A stretch of 64,000 nucleotides of DNA from Pseudomonas promysalinigenes (GTDB lineage Bacteria; Pseudomonadota; Gammaproteobacteria; Pseudomonadales; Pseudomonadaceae): assembly GCF_014269025.2 (NCBI RefSeq), contig NZ_CP077094.1, positions 558,001-622,000 on the forward strand, read 5' to 3'. Of the stretch, positions 8,450 to 18,004 are shown piece after piece. Position 1 is the stretch's first letter. Each line of letters starts with the position of its first letter. The notes under the pieces are model-generated. The model was not told the origin of the DNA. It saw only the letters and a list, made by a program, of their open reading frames with translations, and ran no database searches. The translations under genes were made by a program, and so were the position numbers.

Positions 8450-8566
8450 ATGGTAAGCCGCAACCGCCTTAACTGGATGGCCATCAAGGGCCTGAAAGAG
8501 AGGGCAAACGATCGTGTGGAGCGTTGCCAAGCCCTCTGGAACACGGCTTGCACCGGCCGGGGCTGA
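8450..8566 (+). CDS. Possible 38-residue basic peptide
   Basis: A short frame from ATG 8450 to TGA 8566 encodes MVSRNRLNWMAIKGLKERAN followed by DRVERCQALWNTACTGRG. The peptide is basic and amphipathic, with two cysteines, and lies in an otherwise empty 240-base gap between two small genes and the convergent repressor gene. No clear Shine-Dalgarno sequence precedes it and I do not recognise the sequence. It may be chance. Confidence 0.2.
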   Translation: MVSRNRLNWMAIKGLKERANDRVERCQALWNTACTGRG

Positions 8567-8629
8567 ATGTGCCGCGTAGCATACAAGGGCCGGCGCGGTA
8601 TGCCCAGCAAAAAATCGGCCCAGTGGCGG

Positions 8630-9328
8630 TCATTCGGGGCGGCGTTGGCGGTAATGGGACCAATGGAAGACCCAGCCCAGGACTGCGAGCTTCTGCGCTT
8701 CACGCTCCAGCGGTGTGTAACGTTCCACCGCGTCACGGGGGTTATGGCTATGCAGGCACAAGCTGTTACGTACGCCGACGCTAAGGCAATTCACCCTGAG
8801 CCTGCCATTGTGCAGCAGGGCATAGATCTCGCCATCCACCACCTGTTTGTAGCTCAGGTCGATCGCCAGAATGGCGTCGCGTGGTATCCATGGCGCCATG
8901 TTGGCGGCTGGCATGGTCATGCAGATGGCGTTATCCACAGGTACCGCCAATGCGAGCAGGGCTGATGCAGGCATTGCCAGGTAGTGATTGTCCAACGCGG
9001 CCAATTGGCCACCGCGCAGCTCATGAAGTGGCAGTTGCACCAATGGGGCCGATGGTTCCGGCATCAGGCCGGGTGTGGTGGTGGGGGTTGTCTGGGGGGA
9101 GTAAAGGCGTAGCAGCGAGGGCGGATGCTTGGGGCCTTCGCCAGTCTGCAACCAGCGGCGTTGTACGCAGAACAGTTCGGCGATTTCATCGAGGCGGGCA
9201 ATGGGGATGCCGCGGATGAACCAGTTATTGATGTGCTGCGACGTCACGCGGCGTTGAGCAGCGAAATCTGCGGGAGTCAGGCCACATTCTCTGAGAAGGG
9301 CTTTCAGGCGGTCACCGGATCTGTTCAT
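8630..9328 (-). CDS. LexA/CI-like repressor with S24-type fold lacking the catalytic dyad
   Basis: The 232-residue protein has an N-terminal helix-turn-helix at about residues 5-60 (LKALLRECGLTPADFAAQ, then VTSQHINNWFIRG, then a LDEIAELF helix), a Pro/Thr-rich linker at about 70-100, and a C-terminal domain resembling S24 peptidases (LexA, CI). In active members a serine sits in a G-D-S-M motif and a lysine in a V-K-R-L strand. Here the matching positions read AANM (Asn143) and RVNCL (Asn180). It should therefore bind DNA and perhaps dimerise but not self-cleave. This differs from a prophage CI that responds to RecA, and there is no prophage around it. It is convergent with the two small DUF genes. 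Confidence 0.75.
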   Translation of the reverse strand: MNRSGDRLKALLRECGLTPADFAAQRRVTSQHINNWFIRGIPIARLDEIAELFCVQRRWLQTGEGPKHPPSLLRLYSPQTTPTTTPGLMPEPSAPLVQLPLHELRGGQLAALDNHYLAMPASALLALAVPVDNAICMTMPAANMAPWIPRDAILAIDLSYKQVVDGEIYALLHNGRLRVNCLSVGVRNSLCLHSHNPRDAVERYTPLEREAQKLAVLGWVFHWSHYRQRRPE

Positions 9329-9367
9329 GGCTCAGAGTGTAGCGGCCTGTTGCCAGTAGCGAAATGA

Positions 9368-9435
9368 ACGCGATGTTGACGCGATAAGTCGGAAAAATCT
9401 CCGATGCAGGCCAAAAGCGTAGGATCGTGTAGGAT
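9368..9435 (-). promoter_or_regulatory. Direct repeats upstream of the repressor gene (possible operator)
   Basis: Between the repressor start and the ppa terminator, ACGCGAT occurs at 9368-9374 and 9379-9385 (11-base step), and GTAGGAT occurs at 9419-9425 and 9429-9435 (10-base step). Repeats spaced by one helical turn are candidates for the repressor's own operator. No inverted dyad is evident. Confidence 0.3.
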
Positions 9436-9464
9436 TTTTTACCCACTTGCCAACGGGCAAAAAA

Positions 9465-9490
9465 AACCTCGCCTGAGCGAGGTTTTTTCA
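9465..9490 (-). terminator. Terminator of ppa
   Basis: AACCTCGC and GCGAGGTT (9465-9472, 9477-9484) form an 8-bp stem with a CTGA loop. A-rich and T-rich runs flank both sides, so it can terminate transcripts from both directions: ppa on the minus strand and anything reading in on the plus strand. Confidence 0.9.
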
Positions 9491-9501
9491 GCACTACGGT
9501 A

Positions 9502-10029
9502 TCAGCCTTTGTAGGCGGCGACCGATTTGGTGATCGCAGCGCGGGCGGCGTCGGCGCCTTCCCAGCCTTCGATCTTGACCCACTTGCCCTTCTCCAGGTC
9601 TTTGTAGTTCGCGAAGAAGTGCTCGATCTGCTGGATCAGCAGGGCCGGCAGGTCGGTGTATTCCTTGACGTCTACGTACAGCTGGCTCAGCTTGTCGTGA
9701 GGCACAGCGATGACCTTGGCGTCGCCGCCGCCGTCGTCGGTCATGTTCAGTACGCCGACCGGGCGGGCGCGGATGACCGAGCCTGGGGCTACTGGGTAAG
9801 GAGTGACAACCAGCACGTCCAGCGGATCACCGTCATCGGCCAGGGTGTTCGGAATGAACCCGTAGTTGGCTGGGTAGAACATCGGGGTGGCCATGAAACG
9901 GTCGACGAACAGGGTATCGCTGTCCTTGTCGATTTCGTATTTGATCGGCGCGTGGTTGGCCGGGATTTCGATGGCGACGTAGATGTCGTTCGGCAGGTCT
10001 TTACCAGCCGGAATCTTGCTGTAGCTCAT
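9502..10029 (-). CDS. ppa: Inorganic pyrophosphatase
   Basis: Ppa hydrolyses diphosphate to phosphate in the cytoplasm and so pulls biosynthetic reactions forward. The 175 residues match the family I soluble enzyme (about 175). The family signature is [11 protein letters not shown] near residues 64-74, whose aspartates bind Mg. The N-terminal [20 protein letters not shown] is also typical. The gene is monocistronic, ending in a strong hairpin. Confidence 0.97.
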
Positions 10030-10121
10030 TGGGCAGTGCCCCCGTGTTTGCTCAAAAAGTGGCGGCGATTATAGGCATATTCCACACCGCCATGCCACGC
10101 CTGGCCTGATGTGCGGGCCCA

Positions 10122-10937
10122 TCACCCGTGGTGTTCGCGGTACTCAGGGTGCTCGGCTTGCAACCGGGTCAGGCGGGCCAGTGGATCCTGCCGGTAGAAT
10201 TGCGACAGTTGCCGATACACCTGTGGATAAGCCTGGTGCAGCAGGTCGGGTGCAGTGAAGAAGTATTCGCTGGTAACGGCAAAGAATTCTGCGGGGTTTT
10301 CTGCTGCATAAGGGTCGATGGCCGTTTGTGCATCGGGGTCAGCGTCCAGCTGGCGATTGAGGTCGTCATAGGCCTGCTGCATGGCGGCTGCCCAGTCCTG
10401 TACGTGCATATCAGGGTGCAGTGGCGGCAGGCCGTTGGCATCGCCATTGAGCATGTCGAGCTTGTGCGCCAGCTCGTGGATCACCAAGTTGTAGGCTTCC
10501 CAGCCACCACTGGCCAGCACACCGGCCCAGGCCAGGATGATTGGCCCCTGCTGCCAGGCTTCACCACTGTGCTCGGCATCCCACACATGCTCCACGCCAC
10601 TGGCGTCCCGGTGGCGCTGCGGGCTTTTGAAGTCATCGGGGTACAGTACGATTTCGTGAAAGCCCTGATACCAGTTCAGCTCACCCAGATGCAGCAGCGG
10701 CAACTGGGCTTGGGCGGCAAGAAACAGGCGTTGTTCATCGTCGAGCTCGACCCCAGGCAGGGTGGTCAAATGCTTGTCGAGCAGGAACAGGATGCAGGCC
10801 TCGCGCAGCCACTGGTCTTCGGCCTCGCTGATGCCATCGAGGATCGGCAAGCGATCGCGGATCGCCTGCCATTGCCGTGGTTCGATCGGATAGCGTGCCA
10901 GGGTGCGCTTACGCCGCCAGGCGCTGAAAGACCACAT
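10122..10937 (-). CDS. mtfA: MtfA-like zinc-dependent peptidase (M90 family)
   Basis: This 271-residue protein resembles MtfA (YeeI), a cytoplasmic zinc aminopeptidase that in E. coli binds the repressor Mlc and so affects glucose PTS expression. The zinc motif HELAHKLD (HExxH) lies near residue 165, with a downstream ENPAEFFAVTSEYFF that supplies the third ligand region. The start MWSFSAWRRKRT was chosen because the longer frame runs into the upstream dedA gene. It follows dedA after 8 bases, suggesting one transcript. In Pseudomonas the Mlc partner is not expected, so its target is open. Confidence 0.85.
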   Translation of the reverse strand: MWSFSAWRRKRTLARYPIEPRQWQAIRDRLPILDGISEAEDQWLREACILFLLDKHLTTLPGVELDDEQRLFLAAQAQLPLLHLGELNWYQGFHEIVLYPDDFKSPQRHRDASGVEHVWDAEHSGEAWQQGPIILAWAGVLASGGWEAYNLVIHELAHKLDMLNGDANGLPPLHPDMHVQDWAAAMQQAYDDLNRQLDADPDAQTAIDPYAAENPAEFFAVTSEYFFTAPDLLHQAYPQVYRQLSQFYRQDPLARLTRLQAEHPEYREHHG

Positions 10938-10945
10938 GGTTGCTA

Positions 10946-11593
10946 TCAGTGAGCCTTGGCGGTGCGACCCAGGCGGCCACGCAGCAACCCGAGGATCATT
11001 GGTACCAGCGAAAGCACGATGATGCCAACCACCATCAGCGACAGGTGCTGTTTGATGAACGGCACATTGCCGAAGAAGTAGCCCAGGGTTACTAGGCCGC
11101 CGACCCACAGTAGCGAGCCAGCCACGCTGAAACCCAGGAAACGCGGGTAGTGCATATGCGCGATACCGGCCACGAACGGGGCGAAGGTGCGCAGGATGGG
11201 CAGGAAGCGCGCCATGGTCACGGTCTTGCCGCCGTGGCGTTCATAGAAGTCGTGGGTGCGCTGCAGGTAGTCGCGGCGGAAGATCTTCGAATTGGGGTTG
11301 CTGAACAGTTTTTCGCCCGTGGTACGGCCGATGATGTAATTGGTGCTGTCGCCCAGAATGGCTGCGGCCATCAGCAGCCCCGCCAGCAGTACCGGGTCCA
11401 TGCCCCCGCCGGCGGCGACGGCGCCAGCGATGAACAGTAGCGAGTCGCCCGGCAGGAATGGCATCACTACCAGGCCAGTTTCGCAGAAGATGACGGCGAA
11501 CAGGATGGCGTAGATCCAAGGGCCGTAGTTGGTGACCAGCAGATCGAGGTAGGCATCGAGATGCAGGATTAAGTCCAGCGGGTTGAATTCCAT
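10946..11593 (-). CDS. DedA-family (VTT domain) membrane protein
   Basis: The 215-residue protein has the DedA/SNARE-associated domain of polyprenyl- or phospholipid transporters and flippases. Around residue 50 it has FLPGDSLLFIAGAVA, and near residue 110 the re-entrant segment with VTMARFLPILRTFAPFVAG, including the conserved Arg pair. About five membrane segments follow the family pattern. The start MEFNPLDLILHLD is usual. It lies just upstream of the mtfA-like gene on the same strand. The precise substrate cannot be read from sequence. Confidence 0.88.
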   Translation of the reverse strand: MEFNPLDLILHLDAYLDLLVTNYGPWIYAILFAVIFCETGLVVMPFLPGDSLLFIAGAVAAGGGMDPVLLAGLLMAAAILGDSTNYIIGRTTGEKLFSNPNSKIFRRDYLQRTHDFYERHGGKTVTMARFLPILRTFAPFVAGIAHMHYPRFLGFSVAGSLLWVGGLVTLGYFFGNVPFIKQHLSLMVVGIIVLSLVPMILGLLRGRLGRTAKAH

Positions 11594-11778
11594 GTACAAC
11601 ACCTGTGTTCTTGACCCGCTTGACGGGCATGCGATGACGGACAATGCCCTGGGCGACGGCATGATGACCTGTCGGCAGGTAATATTTCATACACGACAGG
11701 TCGGGGCATTATACGGCGAAGTTGCAAATCTGCCTGTTGAGTTTGTAGCGGGGGGTTACTGCGCGAACCCGCTGCGGT

Positions 11779-11816
11779 CCTTTCGCGGGTGATCCCGCGA
11801 GCAGCTCGGTTACAGG
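11779..11816 (-). repeat. REP-like sequence
   Basis: CCTTTCGCGGGTGATCCCGC followed by GAGCAGCTCGGTTACAGG is a diverged P. putida REP, with an internal CGCGGG/CCCGCG stem. It abuts the 3' end of the acetyltransferase gene. Confidence 0.6.
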
Positions 11817-12275
11817 TCAATCCTGACTGATCGGCAACACGTAGCTCTCGAACTCGGTGTCCTTGCGAAAGCCAATGGACTCATAGGTCTTGCGAGCCGC
11901 CTCGTTGTTGGCACTGGTCGACACCCGCATGCGCACAGCCTGGGTATCTTTGGCCATTTTCTTGGCCTCGCGCATCAGGTGGTCGGCGACCAGCATGCGC
12001 CGAGAGTCCTCGGCAACGAAGATATCGTTGAGTATCCACACGCGTTTGAGCGACAGCGATGAGTAACTCGGGTACAGCTGGCAGAAGCCAAGCAACTTGT
12101 TGTCGTCGTCATCCGCCAGCGCAAGATAAATGACCGACTCGTCGCGTTTGATGCGTTTTTCCAGGAACGCACGTGAGCTATCAGGATACGGAAGCTGCCC
12201 ATAGAACTCGCGGTACCTGACGAACAGTGGAGTCAGCAGATCGAGGTGTTGCAGGGTTGCCTTGATGATGCGCAT
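11817..12275 (-). CDS. GNAT-family N-acetyltransferase
   Basis: This is a 152-residue acetyl-CoA-dependent acetyltransferase. The GNAT fold shows as LLGFCQLYPSYSSLSLKRVW then ILNDIFVAEDSRR (motif A beta4 and turn, about residues 60-92), then a helix, and ARKTYESIGFRKDTEFESYV as motif B. The acceptor is not evident: it could be an amino acid, polyamine, antibiotic or protein. It stands alone between the dedA promoter region and eutC, with no clear operon partner. Confidence 0.85.
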   Translation of the reverse strand: MRIIKATLQHLDLLTPLFVRYREFYGQLPYPDSSRAFLEKRIKRDESVIYLALADDDDNKLLGFCQLYPSYSSLSLKRVWILNDIFVAEDSRRMLVADHLMREAKKMAKDTQAVRMRVSTSANNEAARKTYESIGFRKDTEFESYVLPISQD

Positions 12276-12384
12276 GTGCGGCCCTCAGAGTCCATTTGGG
12301 GAAACAGCGGAATGCCCGCAGCGTTCATGGGGATGCTGCCCCATTGCTGGCCGTCAGTGCAATCGGCCCTGCGTGACAGATTCG

Positions 12385-13209
12385 TTAACGCTCACCGAGC
12401 AGGAAGTTACCCCGCGCCGTAGTTGCGTGTTCGCTGTCGATGCTATGGACCTCGGCTTCATCCTTCAGATTCACTCCGGAAAGCTGGCGCCGGCACGCTT
12501 CGCGCATCAGGTATAGCAAGCGGTGGGCTGCCATGCCGTAACTCAGCCCCTCCAGGCGGATATTGGAGATGCAGTTGCGGTAGGCATCTGTCAGGCCGAC
12601 TTTAGGTCCATAGGTGAAGTAAAGCCCGAGGCTGTCAGGCGAGCTGAGCCCTGGGCGCTCGCCAATGAGCATCACCGTCATGCGCGCGCCGAGCAATTGA
12701 CCGACTTCGTCGGCCACCGCAACCCGCCCTTGCTGCACCAGCACCACAGGGGCGCTGCTCCAGCCGTCGGCTGCGGCCTGCTCCTCGAAACGCGTTAGAA
12801 AGGGCAGGGTGTGGCGGTGTACGGCCAGCGCCGAGAGGCCATCGGCAACCACGATTGCCAAGTCGACGCCGCCTGAATGGGCCATGGCGTGTTGGCGCAG
12901 GCGTTCGGCCGATTCATCGTTCAGTCGCCGCCCCAGGTCTGGCCGTTGCAGGTACTGGTGGCGATCGGCGGCGGCGCTGTGCAGCACCAGGCTGTCGCGG
13001 CCTCGGTCTTTGAGCTGTTCGCTCAGGGCGGCGTGGTCGAACGGCAGGTGTACCGCGTCGCGGGCTTGAGCGTGGGCGAACTGGAAGTCCAGTTGTGCCC
13101 CTGTGGGCAGGCTGGTGCCGCTGCGGCCCAGGGCGATGCGTGCGGGCGTCAGCTCGCGCAGGGCCAGCCAGGGGCTTGGTGGGGTCGTGGAGGGAGTCGG
13201 GTCTGCCAT
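12385..13209 (-). CDS. eutC: Ethanolamine ammonia-lyase small subunit
   Basis: EutC is the small subunit of adenosylcobalamin-dependent ethanolamine ammonia-lyase, which turns ethanolamine into acetaldehyde and ammonia. The protein has 274 residues from [11 protein letters not shown]. It contains the family blocks [20 protein letters not shown] (about residues 29-50), [16 protein letters not shown] text, and [19 protein letters not shown] near residue 190, which contribute to cobalamin binding. It follows eutB after 10 bases on the same strand. Confidence 0.96.
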   Translation of the reverse strand: MADPTPSTTPPSPWLALRELTPARIALGRSGTSLPTGAQLDFQFAHAQARDAVHLPFDHAALSEQLKDRGRDSLVLHSAAADRHQYLQRPDLGRRLNDESAERLRQHAMAHSGGVDLAIVVADGLSALAVHRHTLPFLTRFEEQAAADGWSSAPVVLVQQGRVAVADEVGQLLGARMTVMLIGERPGLSSPDSLGLYFTYGPKVGLTDAYRNCISNIRLEGLSYGMAAHRLLYLMREACRRQLSGVNLKDEAEVHSIDSEHATTARGNFLLGER

Positions 13210-13219
13210 GGTTAAACTC

Positions 13220-14614
13220 CTATGCCAGCTGTGCCAAGGCCTGGCGGAATGCCGGCGGCAGGTTGTCGCCAAACCGCACGCGGCCATCGGCCTGGGTGAA
13301 GATACCGGTGCGTTGCAGCCAGGCTTCGAATTCCGGCCCAGGCTTCAGGCCCAAGGTCTGGCGCGCGTACAGCGCGTCGTGAAATGAGGTGGTCTGGTAG
13401 TTGAGCATGATGTCGTCAGAGCCTGGGATGCCCATGATGAAGTTGATCCCAGCCACGCCCAGCAGGGTCAGCAGGGTATCCATGTCGTCCTGGTCGGCTT
13501 CGGCGTGGTTGGTGTAGCAGATGTCGCAGCCCATCGGCACGCCCAGCAGCTTGCCGCAGAAATGGTCTTCGAGCCCGGCGCGGATGATCTGCTTACCGTT
13601 GTAAAGGTATTCGGGCCCGATGAAGCCGACCACGGTGTTGACCAAAAACGGTTTGAAGTGGCGGGCCACGGCGTATGCGCGGGTTTCGCAGGTCTGTTGG
13701 TCGACCCCATGGTGAGCGTTGGCCGACAGGGCGCTGCCCTGGCCGGTTTCGAAGTACATGAGGTTCTGCCCCAGGGTGCCGCGTTTGAGCGACAACCCCG
13801 CTTCGTACCCTTCCTGCAATACGTTAAGGTTGATGCCAAAGCCGGCGTTGGCCGCCTCGGTGCCGGCAATCGACTGGAACACCAAATCCAGCGGCACCCC
13901 TCGGTTGATTGCCTCGATCGAAGTGGTGACGTGGGTGAGCACGCAGGCCTGGGTGGGGATGTCGTAGCGCTGGATGATGGCGTCGAGCATTTCCAACAGG
14001 GCGCAGATCGAGGCAATGCTGTCGGTGGCCGGGTTGATGCCGATCATGGCATCGCCGTTGCCGTAGAGCAGGCCGTCAAGGATGCTGGCGGCAATACCTG
14101 CCGGCTCGTCGGTCGGGTGGTTGGGCTGCAGGCGCGTCGACAGGCGCCCGCGCAGGCCCATGGTGCCGCGGAACTGGGTGACCACGCGGATTTTCTGCGC
14201 TACCAGCACCAGGTCCTGTACGCGCATGATCTTCGATACCGCTGCAGCCATTTCCGGGGTCAGGCCTGGCGCCAACGCACGTAGGCTTTGCTCGTTGGCT
14301 TCATCGCTGAGCAGCCAGTCACGTAGGCCACCCACGGTGAGGTGGCTGACGGGGGCAAAAGCCTGGGCGTCGTGGGTGTCGAGTATCAGCCGGGTGATCT
14401 CGTCCTGTTCGTAGGGGATCAGCGCCTCGTTGAGAAAATGCGTCAGTGAAATGTTCGCCAAGGCCATTTGCGCGGCCACCCGCTCGCCGTCGTTGGTAGC
14501 GGCGACGCCAGCCAGAAAGTCGCCCGAGCGAGCCGGGCTGGCCTTGGCCATCACGTCCTTGAGGCTATCGAAGCGGTAGACCAGGTTGCCTACCGTGTGT
14601 ACGAAACTTGCCAT
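13220..14614 (-). CDS. eutB: Ethanolamine ammonia-lyase large subunit
   Basis: EutB is the catalytic TIM-barrel subunit that binds ethanolamine and forms the active site with cobalamin. The protein has 464 residues from [10 protein letters not shown], near the usual 453-465. Recognisable segments include [35 protein letters not shown] and [20 protein letters not shown], all conserved in the family. It is flanked by eutC downstream and the ethanolamine transporter upstream, all in one direction. No reactivase gene (eutA) or shell protein gene is present in the window. Confidence 0.97.
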   Translation of the reverse strand: MASFVHTVGNLVYRFDSLKDVMAKASPARSGDFLAGVAATNDGERVAAQMALANISLTHFLNEALIPYEQDEITRLILDTHDAQAFAPVSHLTVGGLRDWLLSDEANEQSLRALAPGLTPEMAAAVSKIMRVQDLVLVAQKIRVVTQFRGTMGLRGRLSTRLQPNHPTDEPAGIAASILDGLLYGNGDAMIGINPATDSIASICALLEMLDAIIQRYDIPTQACVLTHVTTSIEAINRGVPLDLVFQSIAGTEAANAGFGINLNVLQEGYEAGLSLKRGTLGQNLMYFETGQGSALSANAHHGVDQQTCETRAYAVARHFKPFLVNTVVGFIGPEYLYNGKQIIRAGLEDHFCGKLLGVPMGCDICYTNHAEADQDDMDTLLTLLGVAGINFIMGIPGSDDIMLNYQTTSFHDALYARQTLGLKPGPEFEAWLQRTGIFTQADGRVRFGDNLPPAFRQALAQLA

Positions 14615-14629
14615 ACAGAATCTCCAGAG

Positions 14630-14647
14630 CCGCGGGCTTGCCCGCGG
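14630..14647 (-). repeat. Short GC hairpin between eat and eutB
   Basis: CCGCGGG and CCCGCGG (14630-14636, 14641-14647) form a 7-bp stem with a CTTG loop, the core of a P. putida REP-like element. It sits in the 46-base gap between eat and eutB. It could stabilise or trim the upstream message instead of ending it. Confidence 0.5.
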
Positions 14648-14660
14648 CAGGTAGCCGCGA

Positions 14661-16109
14661 TCAGTGCAGTGCCTCTTCGGCCTTTTGGATCGCTGCGAAT
14701 TCCTCTTCCGGTGTGCCCGCAACCAGGTGGTGGCGGCTGTAGAACGCAAAATAGGCAATCAGTACTGCATAGATCACCGCCGCGCCAATCACCACCCGTG
14801 GGTCCACCAGGAAGCCTGCGACCACAGCGATGCAGGCCAGCACCAAGGCCAGGCCCGAGGTGAAGATGCCGCCGGGGGTGCGATAGGGACGTTCCATTTT
14901 CGGCCGGCGGATGCGCAGGGTGATGTGCGCAGCCATCATCAGTACATAGGACAGTGTGGCACCGAATACCGCCACCAGGATCAGCAGATCACCCTGGCCG
15001 GTTAGCGACAGCGCAAAGCCGATGATGCCCGGAATCACAAGGGCCATTACCGGGGCCTTGCTCTTGTTGGTTTCCGACAGTTTGCGAGGCAGATAGCCGG
15101 CACGTGACAAAGCGAAGATCTGCCGCGAATACGCATAGATGATCGAGAAGAAGCTGGCGATCAAGCCGGCCAGGCCGACCAGGTTGACGAAGCTGCCCAT
15201 CCAGGTGGAGCCGCCATAGGCTTTGGCCAGCGCTTCGACCAGCGGGTTGCCGGAGGCCTTGAGTGCTTCGGAGCCTGCCGCGCCTGGGCCGATCACCAGG
15301 ATCAGCAGGGCGAAGGCCAGCAACACCAGCATGGCGCCAATCAGGCCTCGAGGCAGGTCGCGCTTGGGGTTCTTGGTTTCTTCGGCAGCCAGTGGCACAC
15401 CCTCGACGGCAAGGAAGAACCAGATGGCATAGGGGATGGCCGCCCATACGCCGACATAACCGAACGGCAGGAAGCTGCTGGCGCCCACGGCGCCCGTCTG
15501 GGCGATGTCGAACAGGTTGGCTGCATCAAAATGGGGCACCATGCTGATCAGGAACACTGCCAGTGCAATGGCGGCAACGGCGGTGATGATGAACATCAGC
15601 TTCAGGGCTTCGCCCACGCCGAAGATGTGGATGCCGATGAACACGATGTAAAACGCCAAGTAGATCATCCAACCGCCGATGCCGAACAGCGATTGGCAGT
15701 AAGCGCCGATGAACACGGCGATGGCAGCGGGTGCGATGGCGTATTCGATGAGGATCGCCGTGCCGGTCAGAAAGCCACCCCAAGGGCCGAATGCGCTACG
15801 GGCAAAGCCATAGCCACCGCCTGCGGTGGGGATCATCGAGGACAGTTCGGCCAACGAGAAACACATGCACAGGTACATGGTGGCCATCAGCAATGTGGCG
15901 AGGAACATACCGCCCCAACCGCCCTGGGCGAGGCCGAAGTTCCAGCCGGCATAGTCGCCGGAAATCACATAGGCAACGCCCAGGCCTACCAGCAGTACCC
16001 AGCCGGCGGCGCCTTTTTTCAGTTCACGTTGCTGGAAATAGTCTGACCCGACCTTCTCGAAGTCGACGGAAGACCCTGCCGGCACACCGGCGGATTGATC
16101 GCTTGGCAT
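14661..16109 (-). CDS. eat: Ethanolamine permease
   Basis: Eat is an APC-superfamily inner-membrane transporter for ethanolamine. The 482-residue protein starts MPSDQSAGVPAGSS, has a cytoplasmic N-terminus of about 45 residues, then about 12 membrane segments. The first carries VISGDYAGWNFGLAQGGWGG, characteristic of the ethanolamine permease subfamily, followed by TAGGGYGFARSAFGPWGG. The gene sits between exaC and eutBC in the same direction, which supports ethanolamine as substrate. Confidence 0.93.
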   Translation of the reverse strand: MPSDQSAGVPAGSSVDFEKVGSDYFQQRELKKGAAGWVLLVGLGVAYVISGDYAGWNFGLAQGGWGGMFLATLLMATMYLCMCFSLAELSSMIPTAGGGYGFARSAFGPWGGFLTGTAILIEYAIAPAAIAVFIGAYCQSLFGIGGWMIYLAFYIVFIGIHIFGVGEALKLMFIITAVAAIALAVFLISMVPHFDAANLFDIAQTGAVGASSFLPFGYVGVWAAIPYAIWFFLAVEGVPLAAEETKNPKRDLPRGLIGAMLVLLAFALLILVIGPGAAGSEALKASGNPLVEALAKAYGGSTWMGSFVNLVGLAGLIASFFSIIYAYSRQIFALSRAGYLPRKLSETNKSKAPVMALVIPGIIGFALSLTGQGDLLILVAVFGATLSYVLMMAAHITLRIRRPKMERPYRTPGGIFTSGLALVLACIAVVAGFLVDPRVVIGAAVIYAVLIAYFAFYSRHHLVAGTPEEEFAAIQKAEEALH

Positions 16110-16195
16110 AGTTTCACCTGTTTTTTTTCTTGGTGGCCCGAAGGTGTCCGAGCCGATGGTGATGGGTACTGCAGGAAGCGAGCCAGAGCGGTCGA

Positions 16196-16214
16196 GGCCG
16201 CCATTTCGGCGGCC
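16196..16214 (-). terminator. GC hairpin after exaC
   Basis: GGCCGCC at 16196-16202 pairs with GGCGGCC at 16208-16214, just after the exaC stop. No T run follows on the minus strand, so transcription may read through into eat. Confidence 0.5.
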
Positions 16215-16227
16215 CCTCTGCTCGATT

Positions 16228-17748
<1,521 letters not shown>

Positions 17749-17796
17749 GGTGTGTCTCCTGGCTGTTATGTTTGTTGAGGAGTTGAAAAGCGTAGA

Positions 17797-17811
17797 GCAA
17801 AGGTTGGGCCA
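17797..17811 (-). promoter_or_regulatory. Sigma-54 (RpoN) promoter for exaC
   Basis: Read on the minus strand this is TGGCCCAACCTTTGC. It has the invariant GG and GC exactly 10 bases apart and fits the -24/-12 consensus TGGCAC-N5-TTGC at all but one conserved position. It lies about 50 bases before the exaC start, leaving a leader of about 37 bases, and faces a divergent sigma-54 activator gene. Confidence 0.8.
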
Positions 17812-17908
17812 GTGTGGTCCGTGCCTGTGTAATCAATGACTTGGATCATGCTCTGGCCCTGCGCCGCAGTACGCTGTACCAGGCTTGGCACGCCCTGGCG
17901 TGACACTT

Positions 17909-17924
17909 TGTGCCGTTTGCGACA
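17909..17924. promoter_or_regulatory. Possible upstream activator binding site
   Basis: TGTGCCGTTTGCGACA has an imperfect TGT-N10-ACA dyad, about 110 bases upstream of the exaC sigma-54 promoter and 80 bases before the activator gene. A similar half-site GACACGTTGTG overlaps on its right. The position suits an enhancer for the AcoR-like regulator; the site itself is inferred. Confidence 0.35.
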
Positions 17925-18004
17925 CGTTGTGGGCAGGCACGTTGCAAAGCCTGCGCGGGTGGAGGATGCTGGGGTGAGTCTCTATCTGCGGAGAACAACA
18001 ACAA

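Noticed and set aside
17887..17901. Plus-strand sigma-54-like TGGCACG near the activator start
   Set aside because: The GG and GC are 9 bases apart, not 10, so it is not a proper -24/-12 promoter.
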